Positions 6,947-16,805 of a stretch of DNA of 64,000 bases are shown in pieces (positions within the stretch are counted from its first letter, which is position 1; each line of letters opens with the position of its first letter). The DNA is from a virus. Location: positions 48,419 to 112,418 of the IMG/VR virus record IMGVR_UViG_3300034021_001440. One strand, given 5' to 3'. Position numbers and translations under genes: made by a program. The notes beneath the pieces were generated by a model. It saw nothing but the letters and a program-made list of their open reading frames with translations, had not been told where the DNA came from and did not search any database.

Positions 6947-9900
6947 ATGGCAGCGACCAAGATTATTCTCAAGCGATCCTCCCTTCCCGGAAAGCGCCCC
7001 AATACCAATAACCTGGAAGCGGGGGAAATCGCCCTCAACACAAACGCGAACGAACCCGGTCTGTTTTTTGAAGTCACAGACGGGCAAATCGTCAAAGCTG
7101 GTCCGACTGCCTATCTGCCTGACGCCCCGACAGTTTCTCCAGCGCGAGGAGAACTGTGGGTTGACACCGACACAAAGTCCCTGAGTATTGGCACTCCCAC
7201 AAACGAGTGGCAAAAAGTTGCTGCCCCGTTTCTGGGTGGCACTGCTGCCCTGACTGTTTTTGTTGCGCCCGATTTTCCGGAAGCCACTGATTCCTTGGCC
7301 AATGACGGTCAGTCCGTGCCGTTCGTGACAATCAACCGTGCCATTCTTGAGGTCACCAAGAAGATCATTCTCGACGCCAACAATGGCTTGAGCAGCGGCA
7401 ACAACCGCTATCTGATTGTTCTGGCTCCCAGTTCGCACTGTGTGGTCAATGGCCCTGGCGCAACTCTGGGTGAGTTCACAGCCAACTTTGATAGCCCTTA
7501 TACAGAAGTCACTCAACAGGCCCTTCAACAGTTCAACGTTCCCACAGTTGGTGGTCTAATTCTGCCTCGTGGTGTGTCCATCATCGGCATGGACCTCAAG
7601 AAAAGCGAGGTTCATCCAGTGTATGTGCCAAAATACACCCACCCTGCTTTCCCGATCAACTATAAGCAAACTTCGACTGGGCCGGTCTACCAGAACCAGC
7701 CCCTGTCCAGCATCTTCCGATGGTCGGGCAACACCTATGTCAGCAACTTCAACTGCTTTGACAAACTCACTGAGCGAGTGGTGAACTCCGTTCGTGTTGA
7801 CGAGACGACGGGCGTGGCCATCTTCAGCAGCCCCCGCCCTCACGGTCTGAACTTCAACGATTTCGTTCAAGTCACATATTCCAACATCGCCGACCAGGCC
7901 GGAGCAACTTTTGCCAACGGCGCATACTATGCCAATCCAGTCAACTCGTTTGAGTTTCAGCTTTCTCTCAATAACTGGGAGACTCTGGGCACCACCGGGG
8001 TATTGGCATCAACCCTGCCAACCTCGTTCACTCTGCCCGTCAGCAACGGCAAGGTGAAACTTCAGGTTGATAACATTTATCCATACTACATTCCCTCGGA
8101 CGGTGTTTCCTACGAGTTGTCGAACTACTCTCACCACCGTCTGAGTGTTTTCAAGAACTGCTCTCTCCAAGATCTCAACGATTTCTACATCAAAGTTCAA
8201 CTTGCTTTCCCAACTCTGTTCGGTGGCTCGGTTGACAAGAATGTGGCAACTGCTCCCGAGTATCAGATTGTTGCCGAGGCGCAAACTCTGTATCCCCAGA
8301 ACATCCTGTCAAACAGCGCCTCAAACTCTTCCCCCTACGAGAACCAAGTCAATCACCGTTCCAACTATGGGATGGCAAACGTTGACGCAGACGGGGAAAT
8401 TGTCAGCGGCTTCAAGTCAATCATCGTCAATTCTTCCACGGCGGTCATACTTCAGAAAGACCCTTGTGCTTATGAAGTCTATGCCGACTCGGATCAGATC
8501 TGGCGCACTCTGACGACGACTGCGCAGTCCCGGATGCCTCTGGATACTCCGATCTGGTCAGTTCCCACAGATTTTCAGCTGGAGATTTTGAACGAAGCGT
8601 CCATTCCCAACATTCGTTATTATTACACAACCCTGCTGGTGACCTCGGGCCAAAGCACCGGCCTGACTGACATCGATAACGATTTCCGTCACTTTGGTTT
8701 CCGAATTCGCGGTGCTGGCGCCTACATGCAGGCACAGTCCACCTACACAATCGGTGCTGCCATTGGTTGCTGGGCAATGGGTGGTGCCTTGATGAACCTC
8801 ACCAGCGCAACTTCAAACTTCGGTTCCATTGCGTTTCAGGCCGAAGGTTTTGCCGGCATCGGCACCCTGGGTGGAGCAACTCAGGTGGGTCAAGGCTTCC
8901 TGCAATCTGGCATTGTTCGCCCTCTCGCTCTGACTGAGCCCCAGGTTGTTTCAGACTTCCAGAAGAAAATTCTTCCTCTCGGAAGCCGAGTGGTTCACAT
9001 TGGCGACGATCCGACGAATGCCGAAGTGACCCTGATTTATCTACGTCAAGCATTTGATCCCGCAAGCATTCTGCCGTTCTCTCTCAAGCCGGGGAGTGCT
9101 GTGTTCCTGGGTGACGCCACATGCACATACGTTGCCTATTTTGTGGACAACGGAGAGCCCACCTGTATTCTATCTGAGTCCAACCCTGCTGTCAACCCAT
9201 ACGCCCCTGGCGGTGCCATTCTGCGCGTCAGAAAGTCTGACTCCAACCTGCCCTCGGGAGGGGTGTCAGAAACTAGCTTCCCATACATTCGCCGTTTCAT
9301 TGACCCTCGCGCAGACACGGAAAAGTGCTACGGATTCTACGTGGAGTCCACCAACCCTGGCTCTCAAGCTCCGCAAACGGGAGCAGTGCTGCGCCTCAAC
9401 CAGGTGGGCAAAGATCTGTCGACGACCATTAAGCGCAACTACCAGTTTGACCCTGGGCAGTTTGGTGGAATTGCACAGACTTTCACCGTTGACCAAGTTG
9501 AGACCGTTCAGTATAACTTCTCCCTCAACTATAACAACAAGGTTTCCGACTCGGCACAGTCCACAGCTTATGCGGTGTATGCGTCGTTGAGTGACAACTC
9601 GGGACCTTGGATTCAGTCGTATCCTGTGAATGGGGTTCAGGTTCCTTTCAACACTCAGGAAGGAAACTACATCACCAACAACTACCGCAACTATTACGCA
9701 GCAGAGAATAACCTCTGGTCTGCTTTGTACTACTCGACAACTTTCAACCCCGAGAACGGGCCGACGAAAGTGTCTCCCAACAAGGCAGACTCACCGTTTG
9801 TGCCTGCGGCCATTCTGGATCGCCAGGAAAACATTCGGGATGCCTGGCAGGGATACGTTCCTGATCCGTACTACTCCTACTACATCAGCGGTGTTCCTGC

Positions 9901-11878
9901 TGAGTACAACGCAGATATGACCTATCTACGTGGCACGGTTATTCCCCTCAAGGAGTTTTTCTCAGAGTACGTTGTTGACCAGGATAACGGCTCCGAAAGT
10001 CTTGGCATCATCTTCCACCGAGTTCCTGTGGAAGGCGCCGATACTGTCACGACCTCGGCTTCAGTTGCGGTTCAAACCGCACAAGTCATGACGACTCCGT
10101 TTGTGACGAATCCAACGTTTGGCCGTCCCGAGATCATTCGTTTCAATGCGTTGAAAGTCTCGCAGCTTGAGAACCCGAAGAACGGTATCTCCGTAATTCA
10201 AGTCACGAACGGACTCATCGGAGGACCGATTGAGTACATGCGAGTGATCGGACTTTCCTCGAACGTTATCACGGCAGTTCGCAACTACTACCCCGAATAC
10301 GCCCAGGGTACTCTCCCTACGACGTGGCCTTCCGGTACAAAAATTACTCCTTGCGTGAGCACCGGGTATCCCGAACCCTCAGTCTATGACCCGGACTGGG
10401 CAACCACCAAGAACACAGTTCTTCGCTACTACGAAGTGATGGGCTTCGCTCGTTCCCTGGTGGCTCCTTTCCTGATTCCCCAGTATGCTGGGGAGCGAGT
10501 CCTGTACAATGCTACACTGCCTCTGGCTCCAATAAACGGGTACGCAAACACAGCAGCTCCGTGGCCTGTGGAGTTCAACAACCCTTCAACCATTCTGGCA
10601 AACAATCACACCTGGACTTTTGTAGGATATTTCGACTATTCGCGTGGTTTGCCCAAGTATCAAACAAACGAACTCTCCCGGAAACTGGCAGCTGATTATC
10701 AGACTTATGGAACGTGGGGTGGCAAAATCACTTGCTTTGGTGCCGGGGAAAGCGGCGCTCTGGTTGTCTCTGGCGACTTCCGCGAGTCTGCCACACTGAA
10801 CTATTTCCAGAACAACACTCCGCTTCAGAACTTCAACGATCGCGTTGTCTACGCTTCGCCGACTCCGATCGACTATCCCGCCCCGGTGCTGGTCTACTCC
10901 GTCGACGATCTCACCCCACAGTTCACTGGTGTCTACAATCCTTCAACAGGTCAAGTCACCGGTCAAACTTCGTTCGAACTCAAGCGCGGCGGATACCGAA
11001 TCCCCGCATCCCAACTCTCCAACTTTGGTGTTTTGGTGTTCCTGGGCGGTGTTGCTCAGCTCCCCGTGACTGCCTACACAATCAACGGTAGTGAAATCAT
11101 CTTCACTGAGCCTCCCCTGGTTGGCACAGCTTGCGACATTCGTGTCATCACGACGGACGACCAAAACAAAACTCTGGAAGTCGTTCCCTTCGCCATCGGC
11201 GCACCTTTCAACGGTTCAAACGTCGATTTCCCCTTGACTCCGGACTTGGAGGGATTGACAAACGGCAACTCCCTGGTGTTCCTTGGTGGCGTTCTTCAGG
11301 ACCCTCTCGGCCCTCCCACACAGACCGACTTTGCCTACACTGTTGTCAATGGCACTGGTGGTGGTTTGTCAATCTCGTTCATTGGTGCTGCCCCGCAAAA
11401 AGGCACAACCATTGACGTTCGCGGTGTTCTTTCCGGCAACATCTATCGTACAGCCGGTGTGCCGATCGTGTTTATGTCGTCCACGGACGAAATCTCCGAC
11501 AAGTTTGACGGAGCTCGGACTGCGTTCCCGCTGGCGATTGATGGCGTTTCTCTAGATGCCTTCAAAGTCAATTCCGAGAACATGCTCGTGAACCTGGGCG
11601 GTGTGATGCAGATTCCCATCGCCAACGCTGCAAGTTCTCAGCTGGGTCTGGCATACAGCGTCGGTGTGAATCCGTCCTCCCAAGTTCTGGAAATCACTTT
11701 CGCCGTTCCCCCAACTTTCGGCACGACTTGCAACATTCGCGTTCTGTCTCAGGATGAGTTCATCACTTGCCCGTTGCCTGAGCTGTTGATCAACCAGAAC
11801 CTGAAAGCAGGTCCTGGCGTTGAAACTTCGATCGACGGAGAGCTGATTGGTCTGGATGAAGGTCTCATTGGCGGGTAA
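6947..11878 (+). CDS. Large virion structural protein with beta-helix and VFLGGV repeats
   Basis: ATG 6947 (MAATKIILKRSS...) is chosen over a TTG at 6932, because the same kind of N-terminus starts the 11927 gene. The product has 1643 residues. Residues 1-75 form a module (KRSSLPGKRPNTNNLEAGEIA) also seen in the 11927 product. Around 110-230 lies a beta-helix-like region with LPRGVSIIGMDLKKSEV. I recall this from the very large structural proteins of T4-like cyanophages. The C-terminal 300 residues contain three repeats of a ~100-residue unit with VFLGGVxQ and GTxxDIRV, related to the 30491 product. It probably sits in the tail or baseplate periphery. Exact location is inference. Confidence 0.75.
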   Translation: MAATKIILKRSSLPGKRPNTNNLEAGEIALNTNANEPGLFFEVTDGQIVKAGPTAYLPDAPTVSPARGELWVDTDTKSLSIGTPTNEWQKVAAPFLGGTAALTVFVAPDFPEATDSLANDGQSVPFVTINRAILEVTKKIILDANNGLSSGNNRYLIVLAPSSHCVVNGPGATLGEFTANFDSPYTEVTQQALQQFNVPTVGGLILPRGVSIIGMDLKKSEVHPVYVPKYTHPAFPINYKQTSTGPVYQNQPLSSIFRWSGNTYVSNFNCFDKLTERVVNSVRVDETTGVAIFSSPRPHGLNFNDFVQVTYSNIADQAGATFANGAYYANPVNSFEFQLSLNNWETLGTTGVLASTLPTSFTLPVSNGKVKLQVDNIYPYYIPSDGVSYELSNYSHHRLSVFKNCSLQDLNDFYIKVQLAFPTLFGGSVDKNVATAPEYQIVAEAQTLYPQNILSNSASNSSPYENQVNHRSNYGMANVDADGEIVSGFKSIIVNSSTAVILQKDPCAYEVYADSDQIWRTLTTTAQSRMPLDTPIWSVPTDFQLEILNEASIPNIRYYYTTLLVTSGQSTGLTDIDNDFRHFGFRIRGAGAYMQAQSTYTIGAAIGCWAMGGALMNLTSATSNFGSIAFQAEGFAGIGTLGGATQVGQGFLQSGIVRPLALTEPQVVSDFQKKILPLGSRVVHIGDDPTNAEVTLIYLRQAFDPASILPFSLKPGSAVFLGDATCTYVAYFVDNGEPTCILSESNPAVNPYAPGGAILRVRKSDSNLPSGGVSETSFPYIRRFIDPRADTEKCYGFYVESTNPGSQAPQTGAVLRLNQVGKDLSTTIKRNYQFDPGQFGGIAQTFTVDQVETVQYNFSLNYNNKVSDSAQSTAYAVYASLSDNSGPWIQSYPVNGVQVPFNTQEGNYITNNYRNYYAAENNLWSALYYSTTFNPENGPTKVSPNKADSPFVPAAILDRQENIRDAWQGYVPDPYYSYYISGVPAEYNADMTYLRGTVIPLKEFFSEYVVDQDNGSESLGIIFHRVPVEGADTVTTSASVAVQTAQVMTTPFVTNPTFGRPEIIRFNALKVSQLENPKNGISVIQVTNGLIGGPIEYMRVIGLSSNVITAVRNYYPEYAQGTLPTTWPSGTKITPCVSTGYPEPSVYDPDWATTKNTVLRYYEVMGFARSLVAPFLIPQYAGERVLYNATLPLAPINGYANTAAPWPVEFNNPSTILANNHTWTFVGYFDYSRGLPKYQTNELSRKLAADYQTYGTWGGKITCFGAGESGALVVSGDFRESATLNYFQNNTPLQNFNDRVVYASPTPIDYPAPVLVYSVDDLTPQFTGVYNPSTGQVTGQTSFELKRGGYRIPASQLSNFGVLVFLGGVAQLPVTAYTINGSEIIFTEPPLVGTACDIRVITTDDQNKTLEVVPFAIGAPFNGSNVDFPLTPDLEGLTNGNSLVFLGGVLQDPLGPPTQTDFAYTVVNGTGGGLSISFIGAAPQKGTTIDVRGVLSGNIYRTAGVPIVFMSSTDEISDKFDGARTAFPLAIDGVSLDAFKVNSENMLVNLGGVMQIPIANAASSQLGLAYSVGVNPSSQVLEITFAVPPTFGTTCNIRVLSQDEFITCPLPELLINQNLKAGPGVETSIDGELIGLDEGLIGG

Positions 11879-11880
11879 AA
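11873..11880 (+). promoter_or_regulatory. Late element GGGTAAAA for 11927
   Basis: Exact GGGTAAAA. Its GGG is the last codon (Gly) of the upstream gene and its TAA is that gene's stop. It ends 46 bases before ATG 11927, a longer gap than the usual 22-28. Confidence 0.5.
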
Positions 11881-11926
11881 AAGTATAGGTCCGAAAAACG
11901 GATATCACTCTGACATCTAGTCACCA

Positions 11927-12415
11927 ATGGCTACCACAAAGGTTACACCGATTCAACTACTGCGGTCGATTGTCCTCAACAAACGTCCTGATCCAACAAA
12001 ACTTCTGCCAGGGCAGCCCGCTGTAAATACAAATATCGCACAGCCTGGACTCTTTTTCGCCGATAACAGCGGGGCCACCCTCTTCAAAGTTGGTCCCTGC
12101 GCTGTCGGAGGCACTGCTCCCAACGCCGGAGCAACCGGTCCTGGCTCAGGAAACACTCTGGGCGAGCTTTGGTTGGACACTGGTTCAACTCCTGCTCACC
12201 CTGGTCCAACCCTCAAGGTTTGGGATGGTCTACAGTGGATCAATTGTCTTCCTTACACTTACGCAAACGCCATCGTCGCTGACACTGCTCCGACCATCAG
12301 CGATCACATTCCCGGAACTCTGTGGTGGAACTCCACAACGGGTCTGATGTACATTCTGTACAATGATGGTAACTCCATTCAGTGGACACAAGTTTCTTCT
12401 AGCACCGTTTCTTAA
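11927..12415 (+). CDS. Small virion/fibre-associated protein, 162 aa
   Basis: The N-terminus (LLRSIVLNKRPDPTKLLPGQ, then NTNIAQPGLFF) matches the start of the 6947 product (KRSSLPGKRP, then NTNANEPGLFF). The rest has beta-rich segments with GELWLDTGSTP and PGTLWWNSTTGLMYILYNDG, a pattern common in phage tail-fibre attachment domains. It lies between a late element and the first IPNxPF fibre gene, with a 9-base gap to the latter. It may link the large structural protein to fibres; that role is inferred. Confidence 0.65.
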   Translation: MATTKVTPIQLLRSIVLNKRPDPTKLLPGQPAVNTNIAQPGLFFADNSGATLFKVGPCAVGGTAPNAGATGPGSGNTLGELWLDTGSTPAHPGPTLKVWDGLQWINCLPYTYANAIVADTAPTISDHIPGTLWWNSTTGLMYILYNDGNSIQWTQVSSSTVS

Positions 12416-12424
12416 TGCAGTAAG

Positions 12425-14731
12425 ATGGCCAATCCAGACAATTTTAATCCTCTTGTTCCTATTCCCAACGGCCCGATTCCTGACATCCCGGAAGTTTGGA
12501 CCTTCAAACCCTCCGGTGGAAACGCTGGTGGGCCCCCTGCGTTCATTATGGGGAATGGATTTACCGTTACCGGAAATCCGTTTCTTGTCACCATTTCTCA
12601 ACTTCCCCCGCCGATTGTCGGCACTGTAACCAGGGTTACTGCTGGCACTGGACTGGTTTCCCTGCCTGTCACAGGTGTCCGAGTCTCGGGCAGCTTTGCC
12701 CTGGCTCCCGCCCCCTCAACACTGACTCCGGGTGCATACAAGTATGCCAACCTAACGGTGGATGAGTTTGGCCACGTTGATGCCGCTTCCACCGGAAACC
12801 AGCCGCTCCTTGGCGGTCTGGGTCTCTTCCCCATTTCGGTCACTGGTGCTCCTCCGACCCTGAACGTTTCTATCGGCGCTGGCTCAACCCTTCAACTGGG
12901 TGCAGTCCAACTGGTTGACGATTTGGTTTCCCCCGACAGCACCAAGGCTCTGACGGCAAATCAAGGATATATTCTCAATAACGACCTCAATAGCATTCCA
13001 ATCGATCCGGTCAACGGTCAGTACTATGCTGGCTCGTTCAACCCGACGAACGGACTGCTTCAAAGCGTTTCCTCCCTCGGCTCAGCAAACGGCTTTGTGC
13101 TCGGTCAGTTTTTGCCCGCGCCTGGTAGCCTCAGTGTTGAAGGTTTCGTAATCGCAACTGGCACTGCTTCGTACAACCCTCCCGGTGGTGGTGGTCCCTA
13201 CAATGTTCAACCCGGCGACGAGTTCTACTGCGGAAACACTTCCTGGCTTTACATTCCCAAGGCATTCCGTTATAATTACGCAACGGACACGACCGCAGGC
13301 ATCGTAAAACTGGCAAAGCAAAGTGACGTTCGTCCTTTCACGAACAACACCCTCGTTTGCACACCGTATTCCCTGGCCAACCTGATTGCCACCAACACAG
13401 AAGTTGGCTGGATTCTGTTGTCCACCGATGCTGAGTGCCGCGCTCTGCTCACTCCGTCCAAGGCTGTCACTCCGGCAAACCTTTCGGCCACGCCCGCAAC
13501 GTTGTTCGATCGCGGTATCGTTCAGCTCAATAACAGCACGACTTCAACCTCAACTACTGAAGCGGCTACAGTCCAAGCCATCAACTCGGTCTACAATGCT
13601 GCGATTCTGAAGTCTCAGATTGTTGCTGTTGGTGACCTCATCTCAGCTTCTGCTGCCGCAACTCCTGTAACTGTGAGCCGTGGCACCAACCGATATGCGC
13701 TCACTGCCGATGATCAAGCCGTCGGCGGAATGTCCTGGGAAGCCATCAGCCCTCCCCAAACCTGCCCGGTTGGCACCATTTTCTGGTTCCCGAGCACCAA
13801 CCTCTCAAAACTGCCAACCGACTGGGCATACTGTGACGGTGCGTCGGCGAACTCCGCTGCTGAAACTTCTCCCGGTGTGGCAAACCCCTACCGCGATCTG
13901 TTCAATGTGATTGGATACACATATGGCGGTAGCGGTGCAACCTTCAACCTCCCCGACCTGCGCGGCAAATTTGTTCGCGGTTGGAGTGGTGCTGGTGGCA
14001 CTGCAGGTGCTATTGACGCCCCTCGCACTTTTGGAAGCACTCAACTTTCAAGTGTAATCTCACACACACACCAGTTTACTGGTCTTGGTCACAGTCACAA
14101 TCCCATCTCAATCGTTGACCCTGGACACAACCACAGTGCAAGAACTGCGACCGTGATTGGACCCAATCGAGGATATTATGGCAACAAGGACACTGGACCG
14201 GACCTGATGAGTGATGGAGTTGACGTGACCGGCGTTACAATGGTTCTTGCCGATTTTGATCCTGCCGTCCTGTCAACTCCTCCAACCGTCTATAAGCAAA
14301 CTCTCACAAACACGGCACCGGTCCCAACCGACGAGACTCGTCCCGTAAACTTCTCTCTGGTCCCCATCATTCGTTATACCTACGGTTCAACTCCTCCGAT
14401 TCCGAATCCAAACCCCTACTTCTACTACGTGTCGGTTTCTCCGACTTCGATGGGAGCAAGTGCCACTGCAACAGTGACGGTTCTCACAGCCAACGTTGCC
14501 CGTGGAACCACGCTCTACTGGGAACTCGGTGGCCCTGGCGTCGATGCCAGCTTGTTCAACCCTGCGACTCTGACTGGCAGTGTGACAATTGGATACAACA
14601 ACGTTGCAAGTTTCGCTGTGACGGCTGCCGCGTCGCTTCCCACTCCGCCCTACAGCGTGGAAATCAAGATTTACAGCGACTCCGCTCGCCTGAATCAAGT
14701 GGGCAACACCGCCTACCTCACTCTTACCTGA
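12425..14731 (+). CDS. Tail fibre 1: collar domain, HxH tip, Ig-like C-terminus
   Basis: The 768-residue product begins MANPDNFNPLVPIPNGPIPD, a divergent version of the NPN..IPN.PF motif shared by five fibres. Beta modules with ELATD/IVQLN-type repeats follow. A phage tail-collar domain starts at about residue 448 (VGTIFWFPSTN, then YCDGAS, then FNLPDLRGKFVRGW). A His-rich segment at about 545-575 (SHTHQF, GHSHN, GHNHS) resembles the metal-binding HxH motifs of T4 gp37-type tips. Residues 660-768 look like an immunoglobulin-like beta domain. It has no late element of its own and follows 11927 closely. It should act at the particle surface in receptor binding. Confidence 0.8.
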   Translation: MANPDNFNPLVPIPNGPIPDIPEVWTFKPSGGNAGGPPAFIMGNGFTVTGNPFLVTISQLPPPIVGTVTRVTAGTGLVSLPVTGVRVSGSFALAPAPSTLTPGAYKYANLTVDEFGHVDAASTGNQPLLGGLGLFPISVTGAPPTLNVSIGAGSTLQLGAVQLVDDLVSPDSTKALTANQGYILNNDLNSIPIDPVNGQYYAGSFNPTNGLLQSVSSLGSANGFVLGQFLPAPGSLSVEGFVIATGTASYNPPGGGGPYNVQPGDEFYCGNTSWLYIPKAFRYNYATDTTAGIVKLAKQSDVRPFTNNTLVCTPYSLANLIATNTEVGWILLSTDAECRALLTPSKAVTPANLSATPATLFDRGIVQLNNSTTSTSTTEAATVQAINSVYNAAILKSQIVAVGDLISASAAATPVTVSRGTNRYALTADDQAVGGMSWEAISPPQTCPVGTIFWFPSTNLSKLPTDWAYCDGASANSAAETSPGVANPYRDLFNVIGYTYGGSGATFNLPDLRGKFVRGWSGAGGTAGAIDAPRTFGSTQLSSVISHTHQFTGLGHSHNPISIVDPGHNHSARTATVIGPNRGYYGNKDTGPDLMSDGVDVTGVTMVLADFDPAVLSTPPTVYKQTLTNTAPVPTDETRPVNFSLVPIIRYTYGSTPPIPNPNPYFYYVSVSPTSMGASATATVTVLTANVARGTTLYWELGGPGVDASLFNPATLTGSVTIGYNNVASFAVTAAASLPTPPYSVEIKIYSDSARLNQVGNTAYLTLT

Positions 14732-14735
14732 TGCC

Positions 14736-14743
14736 GGGTAAAA
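14736..14743 (+). promoter_or_regulatory. Late element GGGTAAAA for fibre 2
   Basis: Exact GGGTAAAA, 34 bases before ATG 14778, just after the stop of fibre 1. Confidence 0.55.
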
Positions 14744-14777
14744 CTCACCAACGACGAACAATCCTTAGCGTGTAGAA

Positions 14778-16739
14778 ATGGCTCCTATCAATCCTTCTCC
14801 CAACATCATTCCCAACCAGCCCATCCCAAACAACCCGTTCTACTCACCCGTTATTTGGCAGTTTTACACTCCGAACGGCACTCTGACTCTGGGCAGCGGT
14901 TTCCTGGTGGATCCCGCCACAATGATCGTCCAGAACGCCCCTGGACCCAACCCTCCTGGCACGGTGACCTCGATCACCGCCACTCCTGGTGGCGGCCTGG
15001 CCACGGTGCCCTCTGGTGGCATCACCTCCACTGGCTCCATCGGTCTGGCCCCCGTGGGCGGCTCCCTGGTGGCAGGTTCCTACACCTACTCCTCGGTGAC
15101 GGTAGACGCCTTTGGCCGAATCACCAACATTGCAGACGGCATCATTCCGGTGCAAAACGTCACCGGTTCTGCCCCGATTGTGGTGACTGGTGCTGCTCCT
15201 TCGGTCACCGTGAGCATTACGGCTGCCACCACGACCGCCCCTGGTGCGGTTCAACTGTGTGACAACCTGGTCACCCCTGCCAGCGATCTGGCTCTGACGG
15301 CGAATCAAGGATATATTCTCAATCTTCAAGTTGCTGGTCTGGCTGCCACTGCCGCCAACCAATTCCTGGCTGGCACCCTGAACACCAGCACCACGCTGAT
15401 GGCTTCGGTGACTGCCGCTGGAACCACTGCCGGTTTCTCCGTTGGCGCTGCTCTGCCCGCTCCCGCTGCTGGCAACGCTGGCGCTGTGGTCTATGTGACC
15501 CAAACTGCCTCCTACACCCCTCCCGGTGGCGGTGGCCCCTATAGCACCGTGCCTGGCGACGAGTTCATCAGCGACGGCACCACCTGGATCTGGATTGCCT
15601 CTGGTTTCCGCCCCACCTATGCCACCACCACGGTTGCTGGTATCGTTGAGCTGGCAACTCCTGCTGAAGTCACTCCTCTGGCCAACAACACCCTGGCCGT
15701 CACTCCGTTCTCGCTCTCGACAACGATTGCGTCGACGACCCAGCTTGGTTTTGCCGAACTGGCAACCGACGCTGAGACTCTGGCCCTGACTTCGACGTCG
15801 GTTGTTGTGACTCCCAGCAACCTGAATGCTCTGCAGTCCACAACCTCCCAGCGTGGTATCGTTCAGCTGAACGACGATTTCACCTCCACTTCGGTGACCC
15901 AAGCTGCGACCCCGAATGCGGTCAAGAAAGTCAACGATCTGATCATTCCGAAGACCATTCTGGCTGCCAAGGGCGACCTGATTGTTGGTGCTGCTCCTGC
16001 CACTCCTGCCATTCTGCCTGTAGGCACGAACGGCTCGATTCTGACGGTTGACGACACCAAACCCCTGGGCGTCGACTGGAACGTGCCTGACGCTGTGGCC
16101 ACGGTTCCCGTGGGTGCGATCACCTGGTTCACTTCGAACGTGGCTGCGAACCTGCCCGTGGGCTGGCTGATTTGCGACGGTGGATCTTATTCCAACGTTA
16201 TTGAAATTGCGCCCGGTATTCCCAACCCCTACTACGATCTCTTTGACCTGATTGGAAACACCTTCGGTGGCACTCTGACCACCTTCCAAGTGCCCGATCT
16301 GCGCGGTCTATTCGTTCGTGGTTTGAATAATGCTGGAGGTACCCCTGCCGCTTACGATCCCGGTCGTGCGTTTGCCTCTGTGCAGACCTCGGCGGTGCAG
16401 ACTCACACTCACACCCTGCCCAGCCTGTCTCACGACCATACGGTGACGGTTACTGACCTTGGCCATAACCACTCTGCGGCTTCTGCGACGGTGGTTGGTG
16501 GAAGTCCTGGCTACTATCCCGGTAACAACAACTTCGGCGACAACACACCCGTGGGAGGTTCAGGTCCTGGACAGCTTGGAAATGGCAAGGCGTTGACGAA
16601 CATTACTGCCTCCTCGGCCACCAGTCTTTCTGGAACCTACACCACCCTGATCAACACAGCTCCGACTCCAACCGACGAATCCCGACCCGTCAATATTGCG
16701 CTCTTGCCGATTATCAAATACTCCTCACTTTACGACTGA
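14778..16739 (+). CDS. Tail fibre 2: collar domain with HxH tip
   Basis: The 653-residue paralogue of fibre 1 has the N-terminus QPIPNNPFYSP and the beta module GTVTSITATPGGGLATVPSGG. The AKGDLIVGAAPATPAILPVG module lies before the collar domain at about residue 444 (VGAITWFTSN, GWLICDGG, VPDLRGLFVRG). A His-rich segment at about 538-575 (THTHTLPSLSHDH, GHNHS) precedes the conserved end NIALLPIIKYS. It lacks the Ig-like domain of fibre 1. Codon use is more GC-rich than in the 23498 fibre. Its transcript is closed by a strong terminator at 16746-16770. Role: receptor-binding fibre. Confidence 0.8.
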   Translation: MAPINPSPNIIPNQPIPNNPFYSPVIWQFYTPNGTLTLGSGFLVDPATMIVQNAPGPNPPGTVTSITATPGGGLATVPSGGITSTGSIGLAPVGGSLVAGSYTYSSVTVDAFGRITNIADGIIPVQNVTGSAPIVVTGAAPSVTVSITAATTTAPGAVQLCDNLVTPASDLALTANQGYILNLQVAGLAATAANQFLAGTLNTSTTLMASVTAAGTTAGFSVGAALPAPAAGNAGAVVYVTQTASYTPPGGGGPYSTVPGDEFISDGTTWIWIASGFRPTYATTTVAGIVELATPAEVTPLANNTLAVTPFSLSTTIASTTQLGFAELATDAETLALTSTSVVVTPSNLNALQSTTSQRGIVQLNDDFTSTSVTQAATPNAVKKVNDLIIPKTILAAKGDLIVGAAPATPAILPVGTNGSILTVDDTKPLGVDWNVPDAVATVPVGAITWFTSNVAANLPVGWLICDGGSYSNVIEIAPGIPNPYYDLFDLIGNTFGGTLTTFQVPDLRGLFVRGLNNAGGTPAAYDPGRAFASVQTSAVQTHTHTLPSLSHDHTVTVTDLGHNHSAASATVVGGSPGYYPGNNNFGDNTPVGGSGPGQLGNGKALTNITASSATSLSGTYTTLINTAPTPTDESRPVNIALLPIIKYSSLYD

Positions 16740-16745
16740 TGACAA

Positions 16746-16770
16746 GGGACCTTCGGGTCCCTTTTCTTTT
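16746..16770 (+). terminator. Rho-independent terminator with TTCG loop
   Basis: GGGACC (16746-16751), loop TTCG, GGTCCC (16756-16761), then TTTTCTTTT. It lies 6 bases after the fibre 2 stop and directly before the next late element. Confidence 0.9.
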
Positions 16771-16772
16771 GC

Positions 16773-16780
16773 GGGTAAAA
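16773..16780 (+). promoter_or_regulatory. Late element GGGTAAAA for fibre 3
   Basis: Exact GGGTAAAA, 25 bases before ATG 16806 and immediately after a terminator, so it must start new transcription for this gene. Confidence 0.65.
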
Positions 16781-16805
16781 CCAGGTATCCCGACAGTTGC
16801 GTTTC

